The notes under the pieces are model-generated. The model was given only the letters and a program-made list of their open reading frames with translations, had not been told where the DNA came from and searched no databases. Positions 1 to 5,026 of a stretch of 5,026 nucleotides of DNA are shown piece after piece (position 1 is the first letter of the stretch; every line of letters starts with the position of its first letter). Where the stretch lies: NCBI GenBank assembly GCA_012512465.1, contig JAAZED010000214.1, forward strand, positions 1 to 5,026, given 5' to 3'. The translations under genes were made by a program, and so were the position numbers. This stretch comes from Oxalobacter sp. (GTDB taxonomy: Bacteria > Pseudomonadota > Gammaproteobacteria > Burkholderiales > Burkholderiaceae_D).

Positions 1-42
1 CCCTTAGCAGGGGAGTGCCTTCGACCACTCGGCCACATCTCC
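1..42 (-). tRNA. tRNA-Ser(GCU), 5' part only, cut by the window edge
   Basis: Read on the minus strand, the sequence begins with the acceptor strand GGAGATG (42-36), then TG, a 3-base D stem GCC/GGC around an 11-base loop, the anticodon stem CTCCC (15-11), the loop CTGCTAA (10-4) and GGG, the start of the 3' side of the anticodon stem. The anticodon GCT sits at 8-6 and reads serine codons AGC and AGU. The GCC-GAGTGGTCGAA-GGC D arm is typical of bacterial tRNA-Ser. The variable arm, T arm and 3' end lie outside the window, so the 3' half, the usual target of tRNA-linked integration, cannot be judged. Confidence 0.93.
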
Positions 43-63
43 TCGCCATACACTATTTTTCTC

Positions 64-136
64 GTGAGAATGGGATGATAGCTTCTTGCCACTCTCAGGT
101 CAATCTATATGCCATATGTTTTTGTGAGAACGGGAT
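64..136. repeat. Two copies of a 13-base direct repeat flanking the tRNA promoter
   Basis: GTGAGAATGGGAT (64-76) and GTGAGAACGGGAT (124-136) match at 12 of 13 positions and start 60 bases apart. One copy overlaps the -10 end and start-site region of the tRNA-Ser promoter. The other lies upstream of the -35 box, and both are preceded by a T run on the plus strand. The repetition is directly visible; any function as a binding site is inference. Confidence 0.5.
75..103 (-). promoter_or_regulatory. Sigma70-type promoter of the tRNA-Ser gene
   Basis: On the minus strand TTGACC (103-98, five of six consensus bases) is separated by exactly 17 bases from TATCAT (80-75, five of six). Transcription would start near 68, giving a leader of about 25 bases before the tRNA 5' end at 42. 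It lies after the terminator of the small-gene group, so the tRNA appears to have its own transcription unit. A short palindrome, TTCTC-GT-GAGAA (59-70), falls around the expected start site and could be a regulatory or RNA-processing element, but this is speculative. Confidence 0.75.
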
Positions 137-152
137 TTTGCTGAAAAAGAGT

Positions 153-177
153 AAAAAAAACCGTACCTGGGGGTACG
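153..177 (-). terminator. Intrinsic terminator of the small-gene group
   Basis: On the minus strand a perfect 6-bp stem CGTACC/GGTACG (177-172 with 167-162) closes a CCCA loop. It is followed by one G and then eight T (160-153). It works only in the minus direction, because the plus strand has an A run there and no T run after the hairpin. It lies about 55 bases after the last stop codon of the three-gene group and before the tRNA promoter, which separates the two transcription units. Confidence 0.85.
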
Positions 178-186
178 ATTGAAGCT

Positions 187-221
187 GGCAGACCACGTAA
201 GGGAAGAAAAAACTGTCTGCC
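187..221 (-). repeat. Inverted repeat in the 3' untranslated region of the small-gene group
   Basis: GGCAGAC (187-193) and GTCTGCC (215-221) are perfect inverted repeats of 7 bp around a 21-base loop. They lie between the stop codon of the 23-aa ORF and the terminator hairpin. Together the two hairpins would give the transcript a structured 3' end. No T run follows this hairpin on the minus strand, so it is not itself an intrinsic terminator. Confidence 0.45.
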
Positions 222-232
222 GTTGAAATCAG

Positions 233-304
233 TCATTTTGCCGCGTTTTCATTTTGTTTCATGTGGATTACGGCTCTGCGGATTGATGCTTTTTCCGATT
301 TCAT
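233..304 (-). CDS. Very small basic protein, 23 aa, third of the small-gene group
   Basis: I do not recognise this protein. The frame runs from ATG (304-302) to TGA (235-233) and encodes 23 residues beginning MKSEKASIRR and ending ENAAK. It has about 6 basic and 2 acidic residues and could form a short amphipathic helix; there is no membrane segment. Its ATG overlaps the stop codon of the upstream ORF in the sequence ATGA, the classic arrangement for translational coupling. A GAGG Shine-Dalgarno site (313-310) lies 5 bases upstream. It is followed by an inverted repeat and an intrinsic terminator. The overlap and ribosome binding site argue for translation, but a 23-codon frame can arise by chance, so this is the least certain of the three. 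Confidence 0.45.
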   Translation of the reverse strand: MKSEKASIRRAVIHMKQNENAAK

Positions 305-432
305 TTTGACCTCGTGTTTGGACTCGCGTGCAGGTGCTTTTTTTCGGGACCTTTCTGGGTGATCTTGTCAATTGACTGGGGAGCCGTTTTATCCTGTTCG
401 CTGATATTGCTGCTGTCCCGATCGTCTTTCAT
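301..432 (-). CDS. Small hydrophilic protein, 43 aa, second of the small-gene group
   Basis: No family is recognised. The frame starts at ATG (432-430), 5 bases after a good Shine-Dalgarno site AGGAG (442-438), and ends at TGA (303-301). The 43 residues are almost entirely polar (start MKDDRDSSNISEQDK, end SPNTRSK). They include 9 Lys/Arg, 7 Asp/Glu, many Ser, Thr, Asn and Gln, three Pro and no Cys or Trp, so the protein is probably disordered. There is no signal peptide or transmembrane segment. The gene lies 26 bases after the 59-aa gene and overlaps the next ORF by ATGA, so it looks like the middle member of an operon. The evidence is ribosome-binding-site placement and spacing, not homology. 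Confidence 0.6.
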   Translation of the reverse strand: MKDDRDSSNISEQDKTAPQSIDKITQKGPEKKHLHASPNTRSK

Positions 433-458
433 AAAATCTCCTGGCTTTGATGTTGACG

Positions 459-638
459 TCAACGATCTGAATTTCTCAGGCTGCCACGTTGTTTGTTGAT
501 GTGCTGCCTGCTTAATACCTCCAGATTTTGACGGATCTGCTTATCCATGGAAGCCATCACCTCCTTGTATTCATCTCTCAATCTTTCCCGGCACTCATCT
601 CTCTTGCTTTTAAGCTGCTTGCGTTTGTTTGCTTTCAT
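459..638 (-). CDS. Small basic helical protein, 59 aa, first of the small-gene group
   Basis: I do not recognise this gene. ATG (638-636) follows a perfect Shine-Dalgarno site GGAGGAG at 7 bases spacing, and the frame ends at TGA (461-459). The 59-aa product starts MKANKRKQLKSKRDECRERL. It is strongly charged (18 Lys/Arg against 9 Asp/Glu, net about +9) and almost free of helix breakers through residue 45, so a single long helix or short coiled coil is likely. It has one Cys (residue 16) and no membrane segment. Such composition fits an RNA- or DNA-binding or protein-adaptor role, but that is only inference. It lies 104 bases downstream of glcB, after the glcB terminator, and leads the 43-aa and 23-aa ORFs. 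Confidence 0.7.
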   Translation of the reverse strand: MKANKRKQLKSKRDECRERLRDEYKEVMASMDKQIRQNLEVLSRQHINKQRGSLRNSDR

Positions 639-645
639 GCTGTAA

Positions 646-652
646 CTCCTCC
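646..652 (-). promoter_or_regulatory. Consensus Shine-Dalgarno site of the 59-aa gene
   Basis: GGAGGAG on the minus strand, 7 bases before the ATG at 638. It is the strongest ribosome binding site in the window and the main reason to accept the 59-codon frame as a gene. A weak promoter-like pair lies upstream: TATTCT (669-664), with TTTTAT 17 bases before it (692-687) overlapping the T run of the glcB terminator. Transcription could therefore start there or come from read-through of glcB. Confidence 0.6.
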
Positions 653-688
653 AACCTGTAAAGAGAATAGGGTTCCCTGATTGGCCAT

Positions 689-720
689 AAAAAAGCCGGC
701 ACCCCTTCAGGCATGCCGGC
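689..720 (-). terminator. Intrinsic terminator of the malate synthase gene
   Basis: On the minus strand GCCGGCATGCC (720-710) pairs with GGGGTGCCGGC (705-695) through an 11-position stem with one mismatch and one G-T pair around a TGAA loop. A run of six T follows (694-689). It begins 22 bases after the glcB stop codon. The outer six base pairs are GCCGGC on both sides. Confidence 0.9.
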
Positions 721-741
721 CAGGTTCCCGTTTTATCAGGA

Positions 742-2952
742 TCAGCAGTTTATCCCTTCTCCACAAGGATGCAGCTTGGCCTGCTGCCTGTAGTTCTGCA
801 ATATCAGATCCGTATAGCCTGAGGGCTGATTCAATCCGTCAAAAATCAGGTCACAGGCGGCAAGAAAAGCCGGTGAGTGTTCAAAGTCGTCACTCATGTT
901 CTGGTACCCCTCGGTATCGGCATTTTGCTTATCCACGATAACCGCCATACGTTTAAGTGTATCCAGCACCTGCGCTTTAGATGCAATACCATGGCGAATC
1001 CAGTTTGCCATAAGCTGGGTAGAGATACGCAGTGTCGCACGGTCTTCCATCAGACCAACATCATGAATATCAGGCACCTTTGAGCAACCGATCCCCAGAC
1101 TCACCCAGCGCACCACATAACCCAGGAGGGTTTGTGCATTGTTATCAAGCTCCTGCTGGATTTCTTCGGGTGTCCAGTCCGGTTTGCCGGTCACAGGAAT
1201 CGTCAGCAGATTATCCAACAGGACGTCATGAATATAGTCCTTCATTTTGTCATGCACGTTTTCCAGCTCATCCTGCACTTCCTCGATATCAATCATGTGA
1301 TAGTGCAAGGCATGCAGCGTTGCTGCTGTGGGCGACGGTACCCATGCCGTATTGGCGCCATCCCTGAGATGATTGATTTTCTGTTCCATCATCTCTGCCA
1401 TATTGTCCGGCATGGCCCACATGCCCTTCCCTATCTGGGCCAGCCCTTTCATACCGCACTCAAGACCAACCTGCACATTGTTGATCTCATAGGCTTTGAG
1501 CCATCGGGACTGGCGCATTTCCCCCTTGCGAAACATCGGCCCGGCTTCCATTGAGGTATGGATTTCGTCGCCGGTACGGTCCAGAAAGCCCGTATTGATA
1601 AAGGCTAGACGATCACGAGCGGCATGGATACAGGCTTTGAGGTTGACACTGGTACGGCGTTCCTCGTCCATAATCCCCAGTTTGACCGTGTTTTTTTCCG
1701 GCAGGCCAAGCAGCTTTTCCACTCTCGAATACAGCGCTTCGACAAAAGCAACTTCATGCGGCCCATGCAGTTTGGGAATCACAACATAGATAGAACCATT
1801 GCGGGAATTTTTCCTGGCGTCCATGTCGTGCTTGCCGATCAGGGTATTAATAACCGCTTCCATGATGCCGGTGTGGATTTCGTTGCCATCCCTGTCGAGA
1901 ATCGCAGGATTCGTCATCAGCAGCCCGCTATTGCGCACGAGCATCAGGCTTGTCGCAGGCAAAATCAGCTTGCCGCCACCCAGCGGTTTGTAGACACGAT
2001 CCGGATTCATTTTCCGGGTAAACGTTTTTCCGTCCTTGCTGACAGACTCTGCAAGATCGCCCTTCATCAGGCCAAGCCAGTTGCGGTAGGCAACAACGGC
2101 ATCATCCGCATCCACAACCGCGACAGAGTCCTCGCAATCCATGATAACCGTAGTCGCAGACTCAATCATGATATCCCGTTTGCCAGCCGGATCCTGCTTA
2201 CTGATGGAGTGATTTCTGTCGAAAACAATCTCGAAATGCAAACGGTTCTGGCAAAAAAGGATCGACTCGGGAGAACCGGAATCTCCTGTAAAACCGACAA
2301 TCGCTTCCGGATTGCGAATGGTGGTAATGGCGCCATTTTGCATACGAACCTGAAGCACACCACGTTCCAGCCTGTATTCCACCGCCCTGCGGTGAGAGCC
2401 CTTTTCAAGCTGGATGATCTTGTCAAGAAATGCGTTGGCATAGGCAATCACCCTGTCGCCACGGACCGGATTGTAGCTGGTGCCGCGTGTCGCGCCATCG
2501 TCTTCGCCAATAACGTCGCTGCCATACAGCGCGTCATAAAGGCTTCCCCATCGGGCATTGGCCGCATTCAACACATAGCGCGCCTTGGTAAGCGGTACAA
2601 CAAGCTGTGGACCACCCTGCCAGGCAACCTCAAAATCCATATTGACTGGATCGATTTTGGCATCTTCAGGTACGGGCACCAGATAACCGATATCCGTGAG
2701 GAATTTTTTATAGGCGGCCATATCGGTAACAGGGCCCGGATGCTGGCGATGCCATTCGTCAATTTCGTTTTGCAGGCGTTCACGCTCAGCCAGCAATTCC
2801 TTAAGCCCCGGCGTCATATTCTGGACGATTTCGTCAAAGCCCTTCCAGAAAGCAGCACTGTCCACGCCCGTTCCCGGCAATGCCTCGTTTTCAATAAAGG
2901 CATGCAGAGTGGCATCTACCTGAAGATTGTGACAATTGATTCGATTATTCAT
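742..2952 (-). CDS. glcB: Malate synthase G
   Basis: Malate synthase G is a cytosolic, Mg2+-dependent, monomeric enzyme that condenses glyoxylate with acetyl-CoA to malate. It serves growth on glycolate, glyoxylate or acetate. The 736-aa product matches the family length (E. coli about 723) and is alignable from end to end. The N-terminal region has ENEALPGTGVDSAAFW (21-36) and LNAANARWGSLYDALYGSD (128-146). The TIM-barrel core has MDCEDSVAVVDADD (271-284), the catalytic Arg340 in LVRN, metal ligands Glu430 in GIMDEERR and Asp458 in GFLDRTGDE, and AQIGKGMWAMPD (505-516). The C-terminal part has IGCSKVPD (621-628) and the catalytic-base Asp637 in MEDRATLRIS. An in-frame GTG at 3027 would add 25 residues, but homologues start near MNNRINCHNLQVD and the GTG has no ribosome binding site, so I chose ATG 2952. 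Only a weak GGGA lies upstream of it. It appears monocistronic, divergent from zorA. Confidence 0.97.
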   Translation of the reverse strand: MNNRINCHNLQVDATLHAFIENEALPGTGVDSAAFWKGFDEIVQNMTPGLKELLAERERLQNEIDEWHRQHPGPVTDMAAYKKFLTDIGYLVPVPEDAKIDPVNMDFEVAWQGGPQLVVPLTKARYVLNAANARWGSLYDALYGSDVIGEDDGATRGTSYNPVRGDRVIAYANAFLDKIIQLEKGSHRRAVEYRLERGVLQVRMQNGAITTIRNPEAIVGFTGDSGSPESILFCQNRLHFEIVFDRNHSISKQDPAGKRDIMIESATTVIMDCEDSVAVVDADDAVVAYRNWLGLMKGDLAESVSKDGKTFTRKMNPDRVYKPLGGGKLILPATSLMLVRNSGLLMTNPAILDRDGNEIHTGIMEAVINTLIGKHDMDARKNSRNGSIYVVIPKLHGPHEVAFVEALYSRVEKLLGLPEKNTVKLGIMDEERRTSVNLKACIHAARDRLAFINTGFLDRTGDEIHTSMEAGPMFRKGEMRQSRWLKAYEINNVQVGLECGMKGLAQIGKGMWAMPDNMAEMMEQKINHLRDGANTAWVPSPTAATLHALHYHMIDIEEVQDELENVHDKMKDYIHDVLLDNLLTIPVTGKPDWTPEEIQQELDNNAQTLLGYVVRWVSLGIGCSKVPDIHDVGLMEDRATLRISTQLMANWIRHGIASKAQVLDTLKRMAVIVDKQNADTEGYQNMSDDFEHSPAFLAACDLIFDGLNQPSGYTDLILQNYRQQAKLHPCGEGINC

Positions 2953-3029
2953 AATGGTCTTTTCCCAAGAGACTGCTTGTTCAGATGTAATGCGGTTATT
3001 GAGTTGCTGAATTTTTGAACAAGGCACAA

Positions 3030-3058
3030 CGAATACCGACAGGAAACACCTTATTCAA
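3030..3058 (-). promoter_or_regulatory. Candidate promoter of malate synthase G
   Basis: On the minus strand TTGAAT (3058-3053, four of six consensus) and TATTCG (3035-3030, three of six) are 17 bases apart. Transcription would begin near 3023, about 70 bases before the chosen ATG at 2952 and downstream of the rejected GTG at 3027. The -10 box is poor, so this is a weak call. An activator-dependent promoter would be in keeping with a glycolate or acetate-responsive gene. Confidence 0.25.
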
Positions 3059-3081
3059 AACGCGGTTTCGGTAAAAGAGCC

Positions 3082-3125
3082 GGCAGGACATGGGTATCGT
3101 CCTGTCAGCCCGCACTCTGGGCCTG
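3082..3125. repeat. Two adjacent hairpins in the divergent intergenic region
   Basis: GGCAGGAC (3082-3089) and GTCCTGTC (3099-3106) pair over 8 bp (one G-T) around a 9-base loop. Directly after it, GCCC (3108-3111) pairs with GGGC (3119-3122), extended by CA/TG with one bulged base. Neither is followed by a T run on the plus strand, so a normal intrinsic terminator is not supported. It could be an operator or a structured leader. Confidence 0.4.
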
Positions 3126-3238
3126 AACGGTATACATCAGGAAATGTCACACGGTTTTGCTGTGTACGATTCATCTTACATGAAAGCATAAAAATGTGCA
3201 GAAGCGGGGCAAATTTACAGATGCTTCACCTCTTGATG

Positions 3239-3268
3239 TTGCCCTGATGAAACATAAAACGGTATGAT
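3239..3268 (+). promoter_or_regulatory. Candidate sigma70-type promoter of zorA
   Basis: TTGCCC (3239-3244, four of six) and TATGAT (3263-3268, five of six) are separated by 18 bases. Transcription from here would start near 3275 and give a 5' untranslated region of about 63 bases before the zorA ATG. An alternative pair, TTGATG (3233-3238) with TAAAAC 16 bases further on, is weaker. If the first pair is right, the leader ORF starting at 3264 could not be translated from its first ATGs. Confidence 0.4.
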
Positions 3269-3341
3269 GGAGAAATTCTCGGATAAACCAGGTACAAACA
3301 ACCCGGCGATTACGCCCGATACCCTGCCTTCACGCCCATGA
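3264..3341 (+). CDS. Possible 25-aa leader ORF overlapping the zorA start
   Basis: An ATG-ATG pair at 3264-3269 opens a frame of 25 codons whose TGA (3339-3341) overlaps the zorA ATG in ATGA. The peptide starts MMEKFSDKPG and is rich in Pro, Thr and Asn (end TPDTLPSRP), without a membrane segment. No clear Shine-Dalgarno site precedes it, and the first ATG lies inside the best candidate -10 box. The overlap suggests translational coupling to zorA, which also lacks a ribosome binding site, but the frame is short enough to be chance. Confidence 0.25.
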   Translation: MMEKFSDKPGTNNPAITPDTLPSRP

Positions 3342-5026
3342 TTGAAAATCTGCCCATACACGTCTACATCTTTGCAGCCATTCTTGGCATCCTTGCACTG
3401 GATTTTCTTTTCCGCTTCCTCTTTCCCTCCTTCCGTGTACGGGGAGAATTGTCGCGGGCAATCAGACGACTCAAAACGCTCAGCCAGAACCCGGAAAAAA
3501 CCATTGATGACGTATTTGAAGATACGGGCATCATGAAGCCCCTCTGGCGTGAATATGCGGACAGCCTGCATGAGCAGGTCGAAACCAATCCTTATACCGG
3601 CCAGCAGGAGATACAGCGGCGCTCAACCATGCCTGCCGAAGCTTTTTTCAGGTCTGATGTCATCGTTGATATCCCTTTGCGTGCCGATTTTTTCCGTCAT
3701 CTGCCTGGTATTTTCACTGGTGTGGGCATTATCGGCACCTTTTCCGGCCTGCTCTTAGGCCTGCATGCTTTCCAGATATCCGAAAATCCTATCATTGTCC
3801 GTGACAGCCTGAGCCATCTGTTGCATGGCGTATCCATGGCTTTTGTTGTGTCGGCGGTCGCCATCACCCTGGCAATGGGTGTGACCTTCATCGAAAAATG
3901 GATACTCAACCAGCTGCATACCCGGGTAGAAGAACTGGTTCAGCTACTGGATGATTTCTTTGTTGCCGGTGTCGGTGAAGAATATCTGGCACGCCTGGTC
4001 AAAGCATCCGAATTTTCAGTCAGCCAGGCCGCTCCCATGCAGAATGCGCTGGTCGGCGAACTCCGGCAGATCATGGCGGAACAAACCGAAAAACAGCTCT
4101 CAGCTATCGATATCCTGGGAAACCGCATCAGTTCCAGCATTGCTGACAGTCTGAAAGCGCCACTGGCAGAGATGGCTGATGCCGTAAAAAATGTCAGCGC
4201 AGAACAGGGGACAGCCGTACATGCCATGATGCACGATCTTCTGGGCAGTTTTAATGAAAACCTGCGCGAACTGCTGGGTGACCAGATTTCCAATATCAAT
4301 GAAGTGCAGCAGCAAACGTTGCGCTCCCTGCATGACACCATGTCGCGCATGGAAAGCATGGCAAACAATGTCGAATCAGCCGGGGAGCGTGGTGCCAGCG
4401 CCATGTCCAATCAGCTTGCTGCGGCCATGGCGGGTGCCGAGTCACGCCAGCAAATCATGAATGACAAGATGAGTGCCTTTGTCGAGCAGCTCACACTGGC
4501 CGTTTCCAACTCACAGGATGCGGCACAGGCCAAACTGCAACACACACTTGACGATATTGCCAACCACATGGCCGCTGTCATCCAGAGCATGAGCGGCCAG
4601 ATCCAGGCCGCATCAGAAGCCGGCAGGCAATACCAGTCAGAGCTGGCACAGGAAGGCAGGAAAGTTGTCGGTGAATTTGGTGAACAGGTTGATCTCCTCG
4701 CTGAAGGTGTCATTCGCGCTGTGGATGAAATGAAAACGGCGGTAAACGCCATGCGACATGTCACCGGCACCACCGTATCGCAGCTGAATGCCGGGGCAGA
4801 TATGCTCTATGCTGCGTCAACCGCATTTGCCGAAACCGGGCGGGATATGACCGGCACACTTGGCAAGACCTCTGAGCTGCTCACTCAGTTTGGCCAGGTA
4901 TCCAGCTCCATCACTGGGGTTTCAGATGAACTGTGTAAAGTGCTTGCTGACTATCAGTCGGCCCGTGACACCATGACTGTCTTTCTTGAAGCCCTGCGTA
5001 TCGCTGTTGAGCAATCCCGCCGCGAA
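3338..5026 (+). CDS. zorA: Zorya anti-phage motor protein ZorA, N-terminal 563 residues, cut by the window end
   Basis: ZorA is the MotA/TolQ/ExbB-like inner-membrane subunit of Zorya. With ZorB it forms a proton-driven ZorA5-ZorB2 motor whose long cytoplasmic tail signals phage attack to the effectors. Here a first membrane helix spans about 8-29, a second 121-145 and a third 163-186. The second contains LPGIFTGVGIIGTFSGLLLG, the hallmark phrase of this family. Between helices one and two is a cytoplasmic segment with a conserved-looking LWREYADSLHE (69-79). From about 190 to the last visible residue the chain is a continuous Ala-, Gln-, Ser- and Met-rich helical tail without membrane segments. 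No stop codon occurs up to the window edge. ATG 3338 is the only plausible start: an in-frame TAA lies at 3284-3286 and no other start codon follows it. There is no clear Shine-Dalgarno site. A tail of more than 370 residues fits type I (or III) better than the shorter type II ZorA. zorB and effector genes should follow. A generic MotA-like or TolQ-like protein is the main alternative. Confidence 0.87.
   Translation, partial: MIENLPIHVYIFAAILGILALDFLFRFLFPSFRVRGELSRAIRRLKTLSQNPEKTIDDVFEDTGIMKPLWREYADSLHEQVETNPYTGQQEIQRRSTMPAEAFFRSDVIVDIPLRADFFRHLPGIFTGVGIIGTFSGLLLGLHAFQISENPIIVRDSLSHLLHGVSMAFVVSAVAITLAMGVTFIEKWILNQLHTRVEELVQLLDDFFVAGVGEEYLARLVKASEFSVSQAAPMQNALVGELRQIMAEQTEKQLSAIDILGNRISSSIADSLKAPLAEMADAVKNVSAEQGTAVHAMMHDLLGSFNENLRELLGDQISNINEVQQQTLRSLHDTMSRMESMANNVESAGERGASAMSNQLAAAMAGAESRQQIMNDKMSAFVEQLTLAVSNSQDAAQAKLQHTLDDIANHMAAVIQSMSGQIQAASEAGRQYQSELAQEGRKVVGEFGEQVDLLAEGVIRAVDEMKTAVNAMRHVTGTTVSQLNAGADMLYAASTAFAETGRDMTGTLGKTSELLTQFGQVSSSITGVSDELCKVLADYQSARDTMTVFLEALRIAVEQSRRE

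Larger units (their letters stand above)
2953..3337. other. Divergent intergenic region between malate synthase G and zorA
   Basis: This 385-base stretch has no convincing gene of its own. It holds a weak minus-strand promoter candidate for glcB, two adjacent hairpins at 3082-3125, a small inverted repeat TTCAT-CTTAC-ATGAA at 3170-3184, a plus-strand promoter candidate for zorA at 3239-3268 and a possible 25-codon leader ORF at 3264-3341. I see no insertion-sequence ends, tandem repeats or tRNA fragments in it. Confidence 0.7.

Noticed and set aside
1..42. Genomic island boundary at tRNA-Ser.
   Set aside because: Only the 5' half of the tRNA is in the window, no integrase or repeated tRNA end is seen, and islands normally use the 3' end, which points away from this region.
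314..499. A 61-codon plus-strand frame with a hydrophobic stretch, beginning with GTG.
   Set aside because: It has no Shine-Dalgarno site and is antisense to the 43-aa and 59-aa genes, which have good ribosome binding sites. The hydrophobicity is a by-product of the polar codons opposite.
1624..3018. A 464-codon open frame on the plus strand, antisense to malate synthase G.
   Set aside because: It lies codon-for-codon opposite glcB, so it stays open as long as glcB avoids the codons TTA, CTA and TCA, which are generally uncommon. It has no Shine-Dalgarno site and its product resembles no family, while the opposite strand encodes an unmistakable enzyme.
2953..3027. N-terminal extension of malate synthase G by 25 residues from an in-frame GTG at 3027.
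   Set aside because: The added residues are outside the homologous region, the GTG has no ribosome binding site, and ATG 2952 matches the family start.
3215..3571. A 118-codon minus-strand frame over the zorA start.
   Set aside because: It is antisense to the well-supported zorA reading frame, has no recognisable domain and no convincing ribosome binding site.
3940..4773. Long minus-strand frames of 156 and 120 codons, rich in Ser, Ala, Met and Cys.
   Set aside because: They mirror the Ala/Gln/Met-rich helical tail of ZorA and show no domain, start signal or operon context.
3338..5026. Reading the right-hand gene as a flagellar MotA, a TolQ/ExbB subunit or a chemoreceptor.
   Set aside because: MotA has four membrane helices and no long C-terminal tail, and TolQ/ExbB are about 230 residues. 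Chemoreceptors have a periplasmic domain and the conserved signalling hairpin, which are not seen here.

Overview
The window looks like chromosomal DNA from a proteobacterium of about 50% G+C. The encoded malate synthase G is full length and shares phrases such as YRNWLGLMKGDL and FT-RK-N-DRVY with what I recall of Burkholderiales homologues. Taken with the moderate G+C, this makes a betaproteobacterium near Oxalobacteraceae (possibly Oxalobacter) a reasonable but unproven guess. Shine-Dalgarno sites and intrinsic terminators are of the usual proteobacterial kind.

Layout from left to right. (1) Positions 1-42, minus strand: the 5' half of a tRNA-Ser with anticodon GCU, running off the left edge. 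A very good sigma70-type promoter for it lies at 75-103. (2) Positions 158-638, minus strand: a compact group of three very small genes of 59, 43 and 23 codons. Each has its own Shine-Dalgarno site, the last two overlap by ATGA, and the group ends at an intrinsic terminator at about 153-177. None resembles a family I recognise. (3) Positions 689-720: the intrinsic terminator of the next gene. (4) Positions 742-2952, minus strand: malate synthase G (glcB), complete, with its catalytic residues in place. (5) Positions 2953-3337: a 385-base divergent intergenic region holding candidate promoters for both flanking genes, two adjacent hairpins and a possible 25-codon leader ORF. (6) Positions 3338-5026, plus strand: the first 563 codons of an open gene that I identify as zorA, the MotA-like motor subunit of the Zorya anti-phage system. 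It is cut by the right edge of the window.

The malate synthase is a housekeeping carbon gene that condenses glyoxylate with acetyl-CoA. The zorA gene diverges from it and probably starts a defence operon (zorB and effector genes expected to the right). The most notable content is therefore a Zorya locus beginning at the right end and an undescribed-looking micro-operon of basic small proteins between tRNA-Ser and glcB. No CRISPR array, insertion sequence or integrase is visible.
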